From: Burkholderiales bacterium
GTDB taxonomy: Bacteria > Pseudomonadota > Gammaproteobacteria > Burkholderiales > Burkholderiaceae_C
Assembly (NCBI GenBank): GCA_003963005.1
Contig: RXJW01000009.1
Coordinates: forward strand, 40,165 to 104,164
Length of the DNA: 64,000 bases
Direction: 5' to 3'
The notes under the pieces are model-generated. The model was not told the origin of the DNA, did not search any database, and saw only the letters and a list, made by a program, of their open reading frames with translations. Numbering within the stretch: position 1 is the first letter of the stretch; the number at the start of each line of letters is the position of its first letter. This document shows positions 39,352 through 50,193 of this stretch, in pieces. Both the position numbers and the translations under genes were made by a program.

Positions 39352-40347
39352 TCAGGCCAGGCCGGCGAGCAGCTTCTTCGCTTCTTCGATGTTCCGTGGA
39401 TTGGCGCGCTTGTTCTGCACGAAGCGCTCCAGAGCCGCCTTGGCAGCGACCTTGTCGCCCTTGGCCAGCAGGGCCTGGCCCAGGCGGTGGTCGATGGGCA
39501 TGCGTTCCGCGCCTTCCAGGGTGCGGGCCCGCTCCAGGGACTTGACGGCCTCGTCGGCCTGGCCCATCTCGGTGAGCACGCGACCCAGGCCGTAGGGTCC
39601 GACGGCATGGCCAGGGTAGTCCTTCTGCAAGGTCTCGAAGATGCCACGCGCCTTGGGCAGGTTCTTCTGCTCCATGAACTCGAAGCCCAGGCGCGACCAG
39701 CTGCCGCGCAACTCCCGCAGCACGGTGCGATCGTCACCCGGCTTCACGCTGGCCAGTTCACGCTCGGCTGCGCCCCAGTCCTTGTCGTTCATGGCCAGCA
39801 AGGCCCGCAGCAGCTTGGCGTGCTCCGGCTGCCGCGCCTGGGCCTCCACCGCCAATTCCTTGGCCTTGGGCACGCTACCACCCGCGAATCCGGGGGCCAT
39901 CAGGTAGAACTGGGTCAGTCCGACGCGCGCCTCGTAGAGCGTCGGATCCAGTTCCACCGCCTTGACGAACTGCTCCTTGGTCTTGCTCGCCAGGCCCGGC
40001 ATCTTGAAGACGCTGGCGGTCATGGCCTGCTGGCCGTAGACCCGCCCGAGCGCGTAGCTGCACGCGGCCTGCGGGCGCTTGTCGACGCAGGCCTGCAGTG
40101 CCGGCACGGCCGCTTCCAGGCGTGCTGCATCGTTGTCGTCGACCGCTGCCATCGCCAGCGCCACGGCGGCTTGGTCGTCGTCGGGCTGGACCTTCGCGCG
40201 GGCCTGCGCCGCGCGGACGAGGTCGACCGACCTGCCGCCATCCAGCCAGGCCTGCCACTGCGGGTCTTTCAGAAGGTCCGCCCGGGCAGCGCCGCCAAGG
40301 ATCAGCAGGTGGGCGGCGAGGGCCAGGAACAAAGGGCGACGCGTCAT
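39352..40347 (-). CDS. Tetratricopeptide-repeat periplasmic protein
   Basis: MTRRPLFLALAAHLLILGGAARADLLKDPQWQAWLD...; TPR-like helices. Confidence 0.75.
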   Translation of the reverse strand: MTRRPLFLALAAHLLILGGAARADLLKDPQWQAWLDGGRSVDLVRAAQARAKVQPDDDQAAVALAMAAVDDNDAARLEAAVPALQACVDKRPQAACSYALGRVYGQQAMTASVFKMPGLASKTKEQFVKAVELDPTLYEARVGLTQFYLMAPGFAGGSVPKAKELAVEAQARQPEHAKLLRALLAMNDKDWGAAERELASVKPGDDRTVLRELRGSWSRLGFEFMEQKNLPKARGIFETLQKDYPGHAVGPYGLGRVLTEMGQADEAVKSLERARTLEGAERMPIDHRLGQALLAKGDKVAAKAALERFVQNKRANPRNIEEAKKLLAGLA

Positions 40348-40452
40348 GCAGAGGTCTCCAGGTGGGGGCACGTTGAACGCCCCGCCCGGCTCGGTCGACG
40401 CCCGGGTTTGCCCGGTGTGGCTTTCGTCACGCCCGGCGCGCTGAGTGGTGAA

Positions 40453-40713
40453 TCAGCGGCGATGCTTGCCACTGCCCTTGGACTGGCCGAGATTCACCAT
40501 GTGCTGCTCACGGCGGGCTGCCTTGCGCTCATCCATGGCCTGCATGGCTTTGCGTTGGGTGTACCCGGTGCTGTCCGCCCACATCCACCACAGCACCGCC
40601 CCGAGGAAGGGCGACAACACGATCATCCAGGCCCACAGGTCGTCCTTGTGGAACTGCACCCAGCCGCCCAGGCGAAGCACGACGAACAGCACGCCCAGCA
40701 ACACGAATCCCAT
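40453..40713 (-). CDS. TIGR04438-type small Trp-rich membrane protein
   Basis: MGFVLLGVLFVVLRLGGWVQFHKDDLWAWMIVLSPFLGAVLWWMWADSTGYTQRKAMQAMDERKAARREQ. Confidence 0.75.
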   Translation of the reverse strand: MGFVLLGVLFVVLRLGGWVQFHKDDLWAWMIVLSPFLGAVLWWMWADSTGYTQRKAMQAMDERKAARREQHMVNLGQSKGSGKHRR

Positions 40714-40772
40714 GCAGCCTCTCCTTCAGGTATCTTCATGAGCACTGTAGTTCAACGCCTCGAAAGGTACGC

Positions 40773-41075
40773 ATGAAGTCGTTCGTGATGCTCAGTCTTG
40801 CCCTGGTGGCCTCGCCGGCCGCTTTCGCCAGCCTGGATCTGGCCCAGAAAAAGAATTGCATGGCCTGCCATGCGGTCGACAGGAAGCTGGTCGGCCCGGC
40901 CTACAAGGATGTGGCCGCCAAATACGCCAACGACAAGGAAGCGTACAAGAAGCTCGCCGAGAAGATCATCAAGGGCGGCAAGGACGTCTGGGGCCCGGTG
41001 CCGATGCCGGCGAACTCGCAGGTCACGCCGGCCGAGGCCGAGACGCTGGCCAAGTGGGTCTTGACGCTCAAGTGA
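40773..41075 (+). CDS. c-type cytochrome (c551-like)
   Basis: Signal peptide; haem motif CMACH; C-terminal MPANSQVTPAEAETLAKWVLTLK. Confidence 0.92.
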   Translation: MKSFVMLSLALVASPAAFASLDLAQKKNCMACHAVDRKLVGPAYKDVAAKYANDKEAYKKLAEKIIKGGKDVWGPVPMPANSQVTPAEAETLAKWVLTLK

Positions 41076-41083
41076 CGGCTCAG

Positions 41084-41105
41084 GCGGCCGGCTCAATCCG
41101 GCCGC
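41084..41105. terminator. Hairpin between convergent cytochrome c and acs
   Basis: GCGGCCGG (41084-41091) / CCGGCCGC (41098-41105). Confidence 0.45.
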
Positions 41106-41112
41106 TGCCGCA

Positions 41113-43074
41113 TCAGTAAGCCTGCCCGAGCTGTTCCAGGATGGCCGGGTTCTCCAGCGTGCTGGTGTCCTGCGTGACGGACTCGCCCTTGGCCACCGAG
41201 CGCAGCAGCCGGCGCATGATCTTGCCGGAGCGCGTCTTGGGCAGGTTGTCGCCGAAGCGGATGTCCTTGGGCTTGGCGATCGGGCCGATCTCCTTGGCCA
41301 CGTGGTCGCGCAGCTGCTTGGCGATCGCCTTGGCCTCGTCGCCGCTCGGGCGCGGGCGCTTGAGTACGACGAAGGCGCAGATGGCTTCGCCGGTGGTGTC
41401 GTCGGGGCGGCCCACGACGGCGGCCTCGGCGACAAGTTCGGTGCAGCTGACCAGCGCCGACTCGATCTCCATCGTGCCCATGCGGTGGCCGGACACGTTC
41501 AGCACGTCGTCGATGCGGCCGGTGATGGTGAAGTAGCCCGTCTCGGCGTCCCGGATGGCACCGTCGCCGGCCAGGTAATAGCCCTTGAGCTCGGACGGGT
41601 AGTAGCTCTTCTTGAAACGCTCCGGGTCGCCCCAGATCGTGCGGATCATGCTCGGCCACGGCTTCTTGACGACGAGGATGCCGCCCTGGCCGTTGGGCAC
41701 GTCATTCCCGGTTTCGTCGACGATGGCCGCCTGGATGCCCGGGAAGGGCAGCGTGCAGGAGCCGGGCACGAGCGTCGTCACGCCGGGCAGCGGCGTGATC
41801 ATGTGGCCGCCCGTCTCCGTCTGCCAGAAGGTATCGACGATCGGGCAGCGGCCGCCGCCCACGTGCTGGTGGTACCACTCCCAGGCGGCCGGGTTGATCG
41901 GCTCGCCCACCGAGCCGAGCAGGCGCAGCGACGACAGGTCGTAGTTCTTGGGGTGCACGGACTCGTTCGTCTCGGCCGCCTTGATCAGCGAGCGGATGGC
42001 CGTGGGCGCCGTGTAGAAGATGCTGACCTTGTGCTTCTGGATCATCTGCCAGAAGCGGCCCGCGTCCGGATAGGTGGGCACGCCCTCGAAGACGATCTCG
42101 GTGCCGCCCAGGGCCAGCGGGCCGTAGGTGATGTAGCTGTGGCCGGTGACCCAGCCGATGTCGGCGGTGCACCAGAAGATGTCGTCGTCCTTCAGGTCGA
42201 AGGTCCACTGGGTGGTGAGCGCCGCATGCAGCAGATAGCCGCCGCTGCTGTGCTGCACGCCCTTGGGCTTGCCGGTGGAGCCGGAGGTGTAGAGCAGGAA
42301 CAGCGGGTGCTCCGCCTCGACCCATTCCGGCGCGCAGGTGGTGGAGGCCGCCGCCATCAGGTCGTGCAGCCACAGGTCGCGGCCGTCCACCCAGGCGATG
42401 CTGCCGCCGGTGCGCCGGTAGACGATGACGTCCTTCAGCGTCGGGCAGGCGTTGTCGGCGAGGGCTTCGTCGACGATGGCCTTCAGCGGCAGCGACTTGC
42501 CACCGCGCTGCTGCTCGTCCGCGCAGATGAGGGCCACGGCGCCGGCGTCCTGGATGCGGTCACGCAGGCTTTGCGCCGAGAAGCCGCCGAACACGACCGA
42601 ATGCGTCGCACCGATGCGGGCGCAGGCCTGCATGGCCACCACGCCCTCCACCGACATCGGCATGTAGATGACGACGCGGTCGCCCTTCTGGATGCCGCGG
42701 GCCTTGAGCGCATTGGCCAACTGGCTGACCTTGGCCAGCAGTTCGGCATAGGTGACACGCGTGACGGTGCCGTCATCCGCTTCAAAGATGAGTGCCGTCT
42801 TGTCGCCCTTGCCGGCCTCGACATGGCGGTCCAGGCAGTTGTAGGAGACGTTCAGCCTGCCGTCCTCGAACCACTTGAAGAACGGTGCCTCGCTGTCGTT
42901 GAGCGTCTTGGTGAACGGCGTCTGCCACGTCACCAGTTCACGCGCCAGGCGGGCCCAGTAGCCGGCGTAGTCGCGCTCGGCCTCGGCCACCAGGGCGGCA
43001 TAACCGGCTTCACCCTTGACGTGGGCGTTGGCAACCCATTCGGGGCTGGGGGCATAGGTGTTCAGCGTGCTCAC
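41113..43074 (-). CDS. acs: Acetate--CoA ligase
   Basis: 653 aa; [81 protein letters not shown]. Confidence 0.97.
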   Translation of the reverse strand: MSTLNTYAPSPEWVANAHVKGEAGYAALVAEAERDYAGYWARLARELVTWQTPFTKTLNDSEAPFFKWFEDGRLNVSYNCLDRHVEAGKGDKTALIFEADDGTVTRVTYAELLAKVSQLANALKARGIQKGDRVVIYMPMSVEGVVAMQACARIGATHSVVFGGFSAQSLRDRIQDAGAVALICADEQQRGGKSLPLKAIVDEALADNACPTLKDVIVYRRTGGSIAWVDGRDLWLHDLMAAASTTCAPEWVEAEHPLFLLYTSGSTGKPKGVQHSSGGYLLHAALTTQWTFDLKDDDIFWCTADIGWVTGHSYITYGPLALGGTEIVFEGVPTYPDAGRFWQMIQKHKVSIFYTAPTAIRSLIKAAETNESVHPKNYDLSSLRLLGSVGEPINPAAWEWYHQHVGGGRCPIVDTFWQTETGGHMITPLPGVTTLVPGSCTLPFPGIQAAIVDETGNDVPNGQGGILVVKKPWPSMIRTIWGDPERFKKSYYPSELKGYYLAGDGAIRDAETGYFTITGRIDDVLNVSGHRMGTMEIESALVSCTELVAEAAVVGRPDDTTGEAICAFVVLKRPRPSGDEAKAIAKQLRDHVAKEIGPIAKPKDIRFGDNLPKTRSGKIMRRLLRSVAKGESVTQDTSTLENPAILEQLGQAY

Positions 43075-43190
43075 GGGTGTCTCCTGAAGTGGCTTGGGTG
43101 CACTGTGCGGCGGGCGACTGACGATGCCCTGACGGCGTGAGATCGGTCACAATCCGCCGCCTTTCGCGACCTTCAGTCTGCCCTGCCGCC

Positions 43191-43775
43191 ATGAGCACCC
43201 CGCCCAAGATGCGCCCCCTGCCCCGCATGATCTTCGCGAGCCGCTGGTTGCAGTTGCCCTTGTACCTGGGCTTGATCCTGGCGCAAGCGGTGTACGTCTA
43301 CCAGTTCTGGACGGAGCTGGTCCACCTGATCGAGGCAGCGTTCGGCAACCAGCATGCGCTGGAACTGCTGGTCAAGAGCATCGGCTACAAGTACGACTCG
43401 CTGCCGGACAAGCTCAACGAGACCGTGCTGATGCTCGTTGTTCTCGGGCTGATCGACGTCGTCATGATCTCCAACCTGCTGATCATGGTCATTGTGGGCG
43501 GCTACGAGACCTTCGTGTCGCGCATGGACCTGGACGGCCACCCCGATTCACCGGAATGGCTGAGCCACGTGAATGCCTCGGTGCTCAAGGTCAAGCTGGC
43601 CACCGCCATCATCGGCATCAGCTCGATCCATCTGCTGAAGACCTTCATCAACGCCGGAGCCTACGAGGACAAGGTGCTGCTCTACCAGACGGTCATTCAC
43701 CTGGTTTTCCTGCTGTCCGCGATCGCCATCGCCTACACCGACCGGCTGCTCGCACCGCCCGCTGATCACCACTGA
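43191..43775 (+). CDS. YqhA/UPF0114 (TIGR00645) family membrane protein
   Basis: [36 protein letters not shown]...[30 protein letters not shown]. Confidence 0.9.
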   Translation: MSTPPKMRPLPRMIFASRWLQLPLYLGLILAQAVYVYQFWTELVHLIEAAFGNQHALELLVKSIGYKYDSLPDKLNETVLMLVVLGLIDVVMISNLLIMVIVGGYETFVSRMDLDGHPDSPEWLSHVNASVLKVKLATAIIGISSIHLLKTFINAGAYEDKVLLYQTVIHLVFLLSAIAIAYTDRLLAPPADHH

Positions 43776-43790
43776 CGGGCTGGCGGCCGC

Positions 43791-45176
43791 TCACCGCCCG
43801 ACCATCGCCGCCGGCACCACCCAGGCATCGAACTGCTCGGCCGTCACATGGCCCAGCGCCAGCGCGGCATCGCGCAGGCTGGTGCCTTCCTGGTGGGCCT
43901 TCTTGGCGATCTGCGCGGCACGGTCGTAGCCGATGTGCGTGTTCAGCGCCGTCACGAGCATCAGTGACCGCTCGACCAGCTCCGCAATGCGCGCCTCGTT
44001 GGGCTCGATGCCCGCGGCGCAGTGGCGGTTGAAGCTCGCCATGCCGTCGGCCAGCAGCCGCACGCTTTGCAGGAAGTTGTGGATGACCATCGGCCGGAAC
44101 ACGTTCAGCTCGAAGTTGCCTGACGCCCCGCCGATGTTGATGGCCACGTCGTTACCCATCACCTGAGCGGCGAGCATCGTCACCGCCTCGCTCTGCGTCG
44201 GGTTGACCTTGCCGGGCATGATCGACGAACCGGGCTCATTCTCCGGGATCGTGATTTCGCCGATGCCGCTGCGCGGGCCGCTGGCCAGCCAGCGCACATC
44301 GTTGGCGATCTTGTTCATGCTGGCGGCCAGCGTCTTCAACGCCCCATGGGCATGGACGAGCGCATCGCAGGACGCCATGGCCTCGAACTTGTTCGGCGCC
44401 GTCACGAACGGATGGCCAGTCAGACGGGCCAGTTCCGCCGCCACCTGCTCGGCATAGCCTGCGGGCGCGTTCAGTCCGGTACCCACGGCCGTGCCGCCCA
44501 GGGCCAGCTCATGCAGATGCGGCAGGGCTGCCTGCACATGCCGCTCGCCTTGGGCCAGCTGGGCCACCCAGCCCGAGATTTCCTGCCCGAGCGTCAGCGG
44601 TGTGGCGTCCTGCAGGTGCGTGCGGCCAATCTTGACGATGCCCGCAAATGCCTCGGACTTTTGCTGGAGCGTCGCCCGCAGCGCCCGCAGCGCCGGCAGC
44701 AGGCGCTCCTGCAAGGCCTGAACAGCCGCCACGTGCATGGCCGTGGGGAAGACGTCATTGCTGCTCTGGCTGCGGTTGACGTCGTCGTTCGGATGCACCA
44801 GGCGCCCCTCGCCCCGAGGCCCACCCATCAGTTCGCTGGCCCGGTTGGCGAGCACCTCGTTGACGTTCATGTTGGTCTGCGTGCCCGAACCCGTCTGCCA
44901 GACGACAAGCGGAAACTCCTGCGCGTGCAGGCCGGCGATCACCTCGTCCGCGGCCACCACGATCGCCTGCGTCTTGTCCGCGGCCTGCAGACCTAGGCTG
45001 TGGTTCACGACTGCCGATGCCCTTTTCACACGTGCCAGCGCCTGGATGAGTTCAGGTGCCTGTCGCTCGCCGGAGATGTCGAAGTTCTGCAGGGATCGCT
45101 GGGTCTGCGCCCCCCACAGGCGGTGGGCTGGCACGTCGATGGGTCCAAAGGTGTCGTGTTCGATGCGGAAGGTCAC
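43791..45176 (-). CDS. fumC: Class II fumarate hydratase
   Basis: [30 protein letters not shown]...[18 protein letters not shown]...[20 protein letters not shown] start at 45176. Confidence 0.96.
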   Translation of the reverse strand: MTFRIEHDTFGPIDVPAHRLWGAQTQRSLQNFDISGERQAPELIQALARVKRASAVVNHSLGLQAADKTQAIVVAADEVIAGLHAQEFPLVVWQTGSGTQTNMNVNEVLANRASELMGGPRGEGRLVHPNDDVNRSQSSNDVFPTAMHVAAVQALQERLLPALRALRATLQQKSEAFAGIVKIGRTHLQDATPLTLGQEISGWVAQLAQGERHVQAALPHLHELALGGTAVGTGLNAPAGYAEQVAAELARLTGHPFVTAPNKFEAMASCDALVHAHGALKTLAASMNKIANDVRWLASGPRSGIGEITIPENEPGSSIMPGKVNPTQSEAVTMLAAQVMGNDVAINIGGASGNFELNVFRPMVIHNFLQSVRLLADGMASFNRHCAAGIEPNEARIAELVERSLMLVTALNTHIGYDRAAQIAKKAHQEGTSLRDAALALGHVTAEQFDAWVVPAAMVGR

Positions 45177-45375
45177 GAAACCGCTCCTGCAGCTGTGCAA
45201 CCGCCAGCATAGCCCTTGCGGGCCACGCGCCGCGGCCACGCTGGAACACCCGGCTTACTCCAAAACGGACATGCCAAAGAACCTCAATCATGGGATGTCG
45301 AATCCACTTACACCTCCTGAACCAAAGATGCCAAGTTCACACACAAGTGATTGATTTAATTGACTTATTCAACGC

Positions 45376-45391
45376 TGGCACGGTGTCTGCT
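45376..45391 (+). promoter_or_regulatory. Candidate sigma-54 (-24/-12) promoter TGGCACGgtgtCTGCT
   Basis: GG-N10-GC spacing exact; one mismatch to TGGCACG-N4-TTGCW; 51 nt upstream of PEP-CTERM ATG. Confidence 0.55.
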
Positions 45392-45441
45392 TGAGCGGCT
45401 GCGGCTCTTAACCTGCCTTTCACCTCAGTGGAGATCTAACC

Positions 45442-46263
45442 ATGCGTATCCAAAAGTTCGCGACCGCCGTGTCCCTGGCCTTCGCGGCCGCCACGTCGGC
45501 CATGGCCGCCCCCGTGGTCTACAACCTGGCCCTGCCCAGCATCTCGACGTTCGACAACGTCATCACCGGCACCGGCGCCTCCGTCACGACCGCGAAGGTC
45601 ACCACCGGCGCCAGCGTGTTCAACTACGTCGACCTGAACGGCAACGCCGCCACGGTCACCGTGACGCGCACGCTCGACGGCTCGGCGGCTGCCGCTGGCG
45701 GCGGCTACAGCAGCAACGGCCAGTCGCTGTCTGGTTCGGTGTGGGACATCAGCCCGAGCACGGCAGGCGGCGCTGGCGGCGGCGCAAACGGCAAGCCGGA
45801 CATCGACGGCTACCACAGCGGCCTGACCTTCACCTTCTCGTCGCCGGTCAACGCCTTCGGCTTCGAAATCGGTGACTGGGCCACCTGCTGCACGGGCGGC
45901 AACCGCTCCGCGGCCGTCCAGAACGCCTACGGTGTGGGCGCCCAAGGCTCGGGCCTGTGGATCGCCTTCGACGGCGGCGCAGCCACCCTGCCGGCCAACG
46001 CCCTGAGCGCCAACGACAACCCCGGCTATGCCCAGTTCGGCAGCTTCACCAACTTCATCGGCGCCATCGACTCGTCGAGCACGTTCAGCAAGATCACCTT
46101 CTTCGGTGACGGCTTCGGCGAGTTCCTGGTCGCCGGCGGCACGCTGCGCTTCGCCTCCGTCAAGGTGGGTTCGGTCGGCAACCTGCCGGAGCCGGGCTCC
46201 ATCGCCCTGGTCGGGCTGGCCATCGCCGGCCTGGCCGCAGCTCGCCGCCGCAAGGCCGCCTGA
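45442..46263 (+). CDS. PEP-CTERM sorting domain-containing protein
   Basis: Signal peptide; C-terminus NLPEPGSIALVGLAIAGLAAARRRKAA. Confidence 0.92.
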   Translation: MRIQKFATAVSLAFAAATSAMAAPVVYNLALPSISTFDNVITGTGASVTTAKVTTGASVFNYVDLNGNAATVTVTRTLDGSAAAAGGGYSSNGQSLSGSVWDISPSTAGGAGGGANGKPDIDGYHSGLTFTFSSPVNAFGFEIGDWATCCTGGNRSAAVQNAYGVGAQGSGLWIAFDGGAATLPANALSANDNPGYAQFGSFTNFIGAIDSSSTFSKITFFGDGFGEFLVAGGTLRFASVKVGSVGNLPEPGSIALVGLAIAGLAAARRRKAA

Positions 46264-46317
46264 GCCGCCGGCTCGTCTCACCGCCCTGCGTGGCGGTGAA
46301 CGGCTGACCCGCTGAAC

Positions 46318-46358
46318 ACGCCCCCCGGCAGCGCCAGTTGCCGGGGGGCGTTCTCTTT
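46318..46358 (+). terminator. Rho-independent terminator of PEP-CTERM gene
   Basis: ACGCCCCCCGGCA (46318-46330) / TGCCGGGGGGCGT (46339-46351) followed by TCTCTTT. Confidence 0.8.
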
Positions 46359-46441
46359 GACGGTCCGGTCCCGGCCAAGCTTGGCGTCAGGCACCCTCCC
46401 CGATAATCCGGTCCGATTCCACATCGAGCCCTCGGGACACC

Positions 46442-47983
46442 ATGAGCACCACGATCAAGTACGCCGACCTGGTCGACAGCGTCGCCGCCGCGCTGCAGTA
46501 CATCAGCTACTACCACCCCGCCGACTACATCGCCCACCTCGCGCGCGCCTACGAGTCCGAGGCCTCGCCCGCTGCCAAGGATGCCATCGCGCAGATCCTG
46601 ACCAACAGTCGCATGTGCGCCGAGGGCAAGCGCCCCATCTGCCAGGACACCGGCATCGTCAACGTCTTCCTGAAGATCGGCATGGACGTGCGCTGGGAAG
46701 GCTTCACCGGCAGCATCGAGGACGCCGTCAACGAGGGCGTGCGCCGCGGCTACCTGAACCCGGACAACAAGCTGCGCGCCAGCGTCCTGGACGACCCCAT
46801 CTTTGCCCGCAAGAACACCAAGGACAACACACCGGCCGTCGTGCAGATGGAGGTCGTGCCCGGCAACACCGTGGACGTGATCGTCGCGGCCAAGGGCGGC
46901 GGCTCCGAGAACAAGAGCAAGGTCTACATGCTCAACCCGAGTGACGACATCGTCGACTGGGTGCTCAAGACCGTGCCCACCATGGGCGCCGGCTGGTGCC
47001 CGCCGGGCATGCTCGGCATCGGCGTGGGCGGCACGGCCGAGAAGGCCGCGCTGCTGGCCAAGCAGGCGCTGATGGAAGACATCGACATGTACGAGCTGCT
47101 GCAGCGCGGGCCTCAGAACAAACTGGAAGAGCTGCGCATCGAGCTCTACCAGAAGGTCAACGCGCTGGGCATCGGCGCGCAGGGCCTGGGCGGCCTCACC
47201 ACCGTGCTGGACGTCAAGATCAAGACCTTCCCGACGCACGCCGCGAGCAAGCCCATCGCGATGATCCCGAACTGCGCGGCCACGCGGCATGCGCACTTCG
47301 TGCTGGACGGCAGCGGCCCGAGCTACATCGAGCCCCCGAGCCTGGACCTGTGGCCGGACGTGAACTGGGCGCCTGACTACAACAAGAGCCGCCGCGTCGA
47401 CCTCAACACGCTCACGCCGGCCGAGGTGGCCAGCTGGAAGCCCGGCGACACGCTGCTGCTCAACGGCAAGATGCTCACCGGCCGCGACGCGGCGCACAAG
47501 CGCATCCAGGACATGCTCGCCAAGGGCGAACCGCTGCCGGTGGACTTCACCAACCGTGTCATCTACTACGTCGGCCCGGTGGACCCGGTGCGCGACGAGG
47601 TCGTCGGCCCGGCCGGCCCGACCACGGCCACCCGCATGGACAAGTTCACCGACATGATGCTGGCCAAGACCGGCCTGATCGCGATGGTGGGCAAGGCCGA
47701 ACGCGGCCCGGTGGCCATCGAGTCCATCAAGAACCACAAGAGCGCCTACCTGATGGCCGTGGGCGGCGCCGCCTACCTCGTCAGCAAGGCGATCAAGGGC
47801 GCCAAGGTCGTGGGCTTTGCCGACCTCGGCATGGAGGCCATCTACGAGTTCGACGTGGTCGACATGCCCGTGACCGTGGCCGTCGACGCCAGCGGCACCA
47901 GCGCCCACATCACGGGCCCGGCCGACTGGCAGGCGCGCATCGCCTCCGGCAAGGCCGTCGGCATCCCGGTCACCACGGCCTGA
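46442..47983 (+). CDS. Class I (Fe-S) fumarate hydratase
   Basis: 513 aa; RMCAEGKRPICQDTGIVNVFLKIGMDVRW...MGAGWCPPGMLGIGVGGTAEKA...VGPVDPVRDEVVGPAGPTTATRMDKFTD. Confidence 0.94.
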   Translation: MSTTIKYADLVDSVAAALQYISYYHPADYIAHLARAYESEASPAAKDAIAQILTNSRMCAEGKRPICQDTGIVNVFLKIGMDVRWEGFTGSIEDAVNEGVRRGYLNPDNKLRASVLDDPIFARKNTKDNTPAVVQMEVVPGNTVDVIVAAKGGGSENKSKVYMLNPSDDIVDWVLKTVPTMGAGWCPPGMLGIGVGGTAEKAALLAKQALMEDIDMYELLQRGPQNKLEELRIELYQKVNALGIGAQGLGGLTTVLDVKIKTFPTHAASKPIAMIPNCAATRHAHFVLDGSGPSYIEPPSLDLWPDVNWAPDYNKSRRVDLNTLTPAEVASWKPGDTLLLNGKMLTGRDAAHKRIQDMLAKGEPLPVDFTNRVIYYVGPVDPVRDEVVGPAGPTTATRMDKFTDMMLAKTGLIAMVGKAERGPVAIESIKNHKSAYLMAVGGAAYLVSKAIKGAKVVGFADLGMEAIYEFDVVDMPVTVAVDASGTSAHITGPADWQARIASGKAVGIPVTTA

Positions 47984-47994
47984 ACCTCAGCCGC

Positions 47995-48279
47995 TCAGCG
48001 CTTCGGGGGCGGTGCCGACGCACTGCCGGCCGGCGGCGGCGGCATGTCCTTCGGTCGGCAGGCCAGCGGCTTGCCTTCCGGCGCCCAGCAACTGCCCTTC
48101 ATCGTGCGGTCGCCGACGCTGAAGCTGCACTCGGCACCGGCCTTGGCGGTCTTGCAGGCCGTCAGCGCCTCGGGCGGCGGGCCGCGGTGTTCACCGTCAG
48201 GCGGCGGGCCGCCCTGAGGCTGGGCAAACGCAGCGGCGGAAGCCAGCAGCACCGTGGCGTAGAAGGCGTTTTTCATCAT
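47995..48279 (-). CDS. Small secreted Pro-rich hypothetical protein with Cys residues
   Basis: MMKNAFYATVLLASAAAFAQPQGGPPPDGEHRGPPPEALTACKTAKAGAECSFSVGDRTMKGSCWAPEGKPLACRPKDMPPPP. Confidence 0.65.
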   Translation of the reverse strand: MMKNAFYATVLLASAAAFAQPQGGPPPDGEHRGPPPEALTACKTAKAGAECSFSVGDRTMKGSCWAPEGKPLACRPKDMPPPPAGSASAPPPKR

Positions 48280-48363
48280 GCATCCTGGGTGAGTGATCGA
48301 CCCCCAGGATGCTGTGCGCCAAACGTGTAGCCAATGTAGGCATCGGCTCCACAATGCTTCACG

Positions 48364-48825
48364 ATGAACACCGTCACGATCCGCCCCCTCCTGCGCACCG
48401 ACCGCGCCGACTGGCAGCCGCTCTGGGACGGCTACAACGCCTTTTACGGCCGATCCGGCGAGACGGCCCTGCCCGCTGCCATCACGGAAACCACGTGGGG
48501 CCGCTTCTTCGACCCCTACGAACCGATCCACGCGCTCGTCGCCGCCGGCCCTGACGGACGCCTGCTCGGCCTCGTTCACTACCTCTTTCACCGCAGCACC
48601 ACGCGCATCGAACCGACCTGCTACCTGCAGGACCTGTTCACCGCCCCCGAAGCCCGCGGACAGGGCATCGGCCGGGCGCTGATCCAGGGCGTGTACGCCG
48701 CGGTGCAGGCCGCCGGCGGCCGGCGCGTCTACTGGCAGACCCACACCACCAACGCGGCGGGCCGCGCGCTGTACGAGCAGGTCGCGCGCCACGACGGCTT
48801 CATCGTGTACGGCACCGAGGTCTGA
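48364..48825 (+). CDS. GNAT family N-acetyltransferase
   Basis: YLQDLFTAPEARGQGIGRALIQGVYAAVQAAGGRRVYWQTHTTNAAGRALYEQ. Confidence 0.9.
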   Translation: MNTVTIRPLLRTDRADWQPLWDGYNAFYGRSGETALPAAITETTWGRFFDPYEPIHALVAAGPDGRLLGLVHYLFHRSTTRIEPTCYLQDLFTAPEARGQGIGRALIQGVYAAVQAAGGRRVYWQTHTTNAAGRALYEQVARHDGFIVYGTEV

Positions 48826-48846
48826 CCCGTCAGCAGCGGCCCCCGA

Positions 48847-50145
48847 TCACCGCGCCGGCACGGCCCCCGCCTCGGATCTGGGCTGCCGTTGCACCTGCTG
48901 CGGGTACGGAATCTCCACGTCCAGCCGGTGCAGCGTGCGCAGGATCGCCAGATTCACGTCGGAACGCACACCGCCGCTGCCGTTCTCCGGGTCTCCGATC
49001 CAGAAAAACACACTCAGCTCCAGGCCGCTGTCGGCGAAACGGGTGAGTTGCACGGCCGGTGGCGGGTCGCTCAGCACCCGCGGCACCTGCACGACCTCCG
49101 CCGCGAGCGCGGCCATCACGGCATCCACGTCGCAGCCATAGTCCACCTGCACGACCGTGGATAACAGCACCCGTGGATCGGCGAGCGACGAGTTCTCGAC
49201 ACGCTGCGTGATCAGCAGCTCGTTGGGCACGATGGCTTCCTTGCCACCCAGCGAGCGGATCACGGTGTAGCGGGTCTTGATGTCGGTCACCCGGCCCTCG
49301 AAGCCGTCGACCTTGACCATGTCGCCGATGCGCAGGGACCGCTCGGCCAGGATCACGAAGCCGCTCACGTAGTTGGCCGCGAGCTTCTGCAGACCGAAGC
49401 CCAGGCCCACGCCAAGCGCCCCGCCCAGCACACCGAGCGCCGTCAGGTCGATGCCCGCCGCCGACAGCGCGAACAGCAGGCCGACGAAGAGCAGCAAGGC
49501 GCGGATCGCGTTGGCGGCGATCTTGCGCATCGACAGGTCCATCGTCTCGCGGCGCATCAGCCGGGACTCGATGCCGGCGGAAATCCACAAGGCCACGACC
49601 AGCACCAGGGCGGCCGTGAGCCCGCCTTCGATCAGGTTGCGCAGCGTGAGCTTGACGGTGCCGAATTTCCAGCCGATGTCGTCCAGCTCGTCCATGATGA
49701 CGGGCAGCAGGCCCGTCACCCACAGCACCGCGCAGATCCACACCGCCCAGGAACCCAGGCGCTCGACCAGCCGGATCGGCGCCGAGTTGGGCCAGGCGGC
49801 CGCCAGCACGCGGGCAATCACCCGGATGACGGCGAGCGACACCAGCACCGGCAGCGCCAGCTTGAACAGCGCCGGCGCCAGGCCCCACAGCGGCAGCAGC
49901 CGCCGCGCGCCGAAGGCCAGCGCCAGCGCCAGCAGCGGGAAGAGCGCGCCATCGATGACCCGCTCACCGAAGAAGACGCTGTTGACCCGCTGCGTCACCG
50001 CGCGCGCCAGCGCCCAGCTGACCGCGCCGGCGATCGCCAGGCAGGCCAGCAGCAGGGCCCATTCACCCAGGGCGTCGGGGCTGAAGACACGGGAGAGCAG
50101 CGCCTGCAGTTCGTTCAGGCTCAGGGGTTGATGCATGGGATTCAT
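48847..50145 (-). CDS. MscS-family mechanosensitive ion channel
   Basis: GVLGGALGVGLGFGLQKLAANYVSGFVILAERSLRIGDMVKVDGFEGRVTDIKTRYTVIRSLGGKEAIVPNELLI. Confidence 0.92.
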   Translation of the reverse strand: MNPMHQPLSLNELQALLSRVFSPDALGEWALLLACLAIAGAVSWALARAVTQRVNSVFFGERVIDGALFPLLALALAFGARRLLPLWGLAPALFKLALPVLVSLAVIRVIARVLAAAWPNSAPIRLVERLGSWAVWICAVLWVTGLLPVIMDELDDIGWKFGTVKLTLRNLIEGGLTAALVLVVALWISAGIESRLMRRETMDLSMRKIAANAIRALLLFVGLLFALSAAGIDLTALGVLGGALGVGLGFGLQKLAANYVSGFVILAERSLRIGDMVKVDGFEGRVTDIKTRYTVIRSLGGKEAIVPNELLITQRVENSSLADPRVLLSTVVQVDYGCDVDAVMAALAAEVVQVPRVLSDPPPAVQLTRFADSGLELSVFFWIGDPENGSGGVRSDVNLAILRTLHRLDVEIPYPQQVQRQPRSEAGAVPAR

Positions 50146-50193
50146 GGAAGCGCCGCACCCGCTCGTCCGGGGCGCGGAAATCAGGACACCGGA

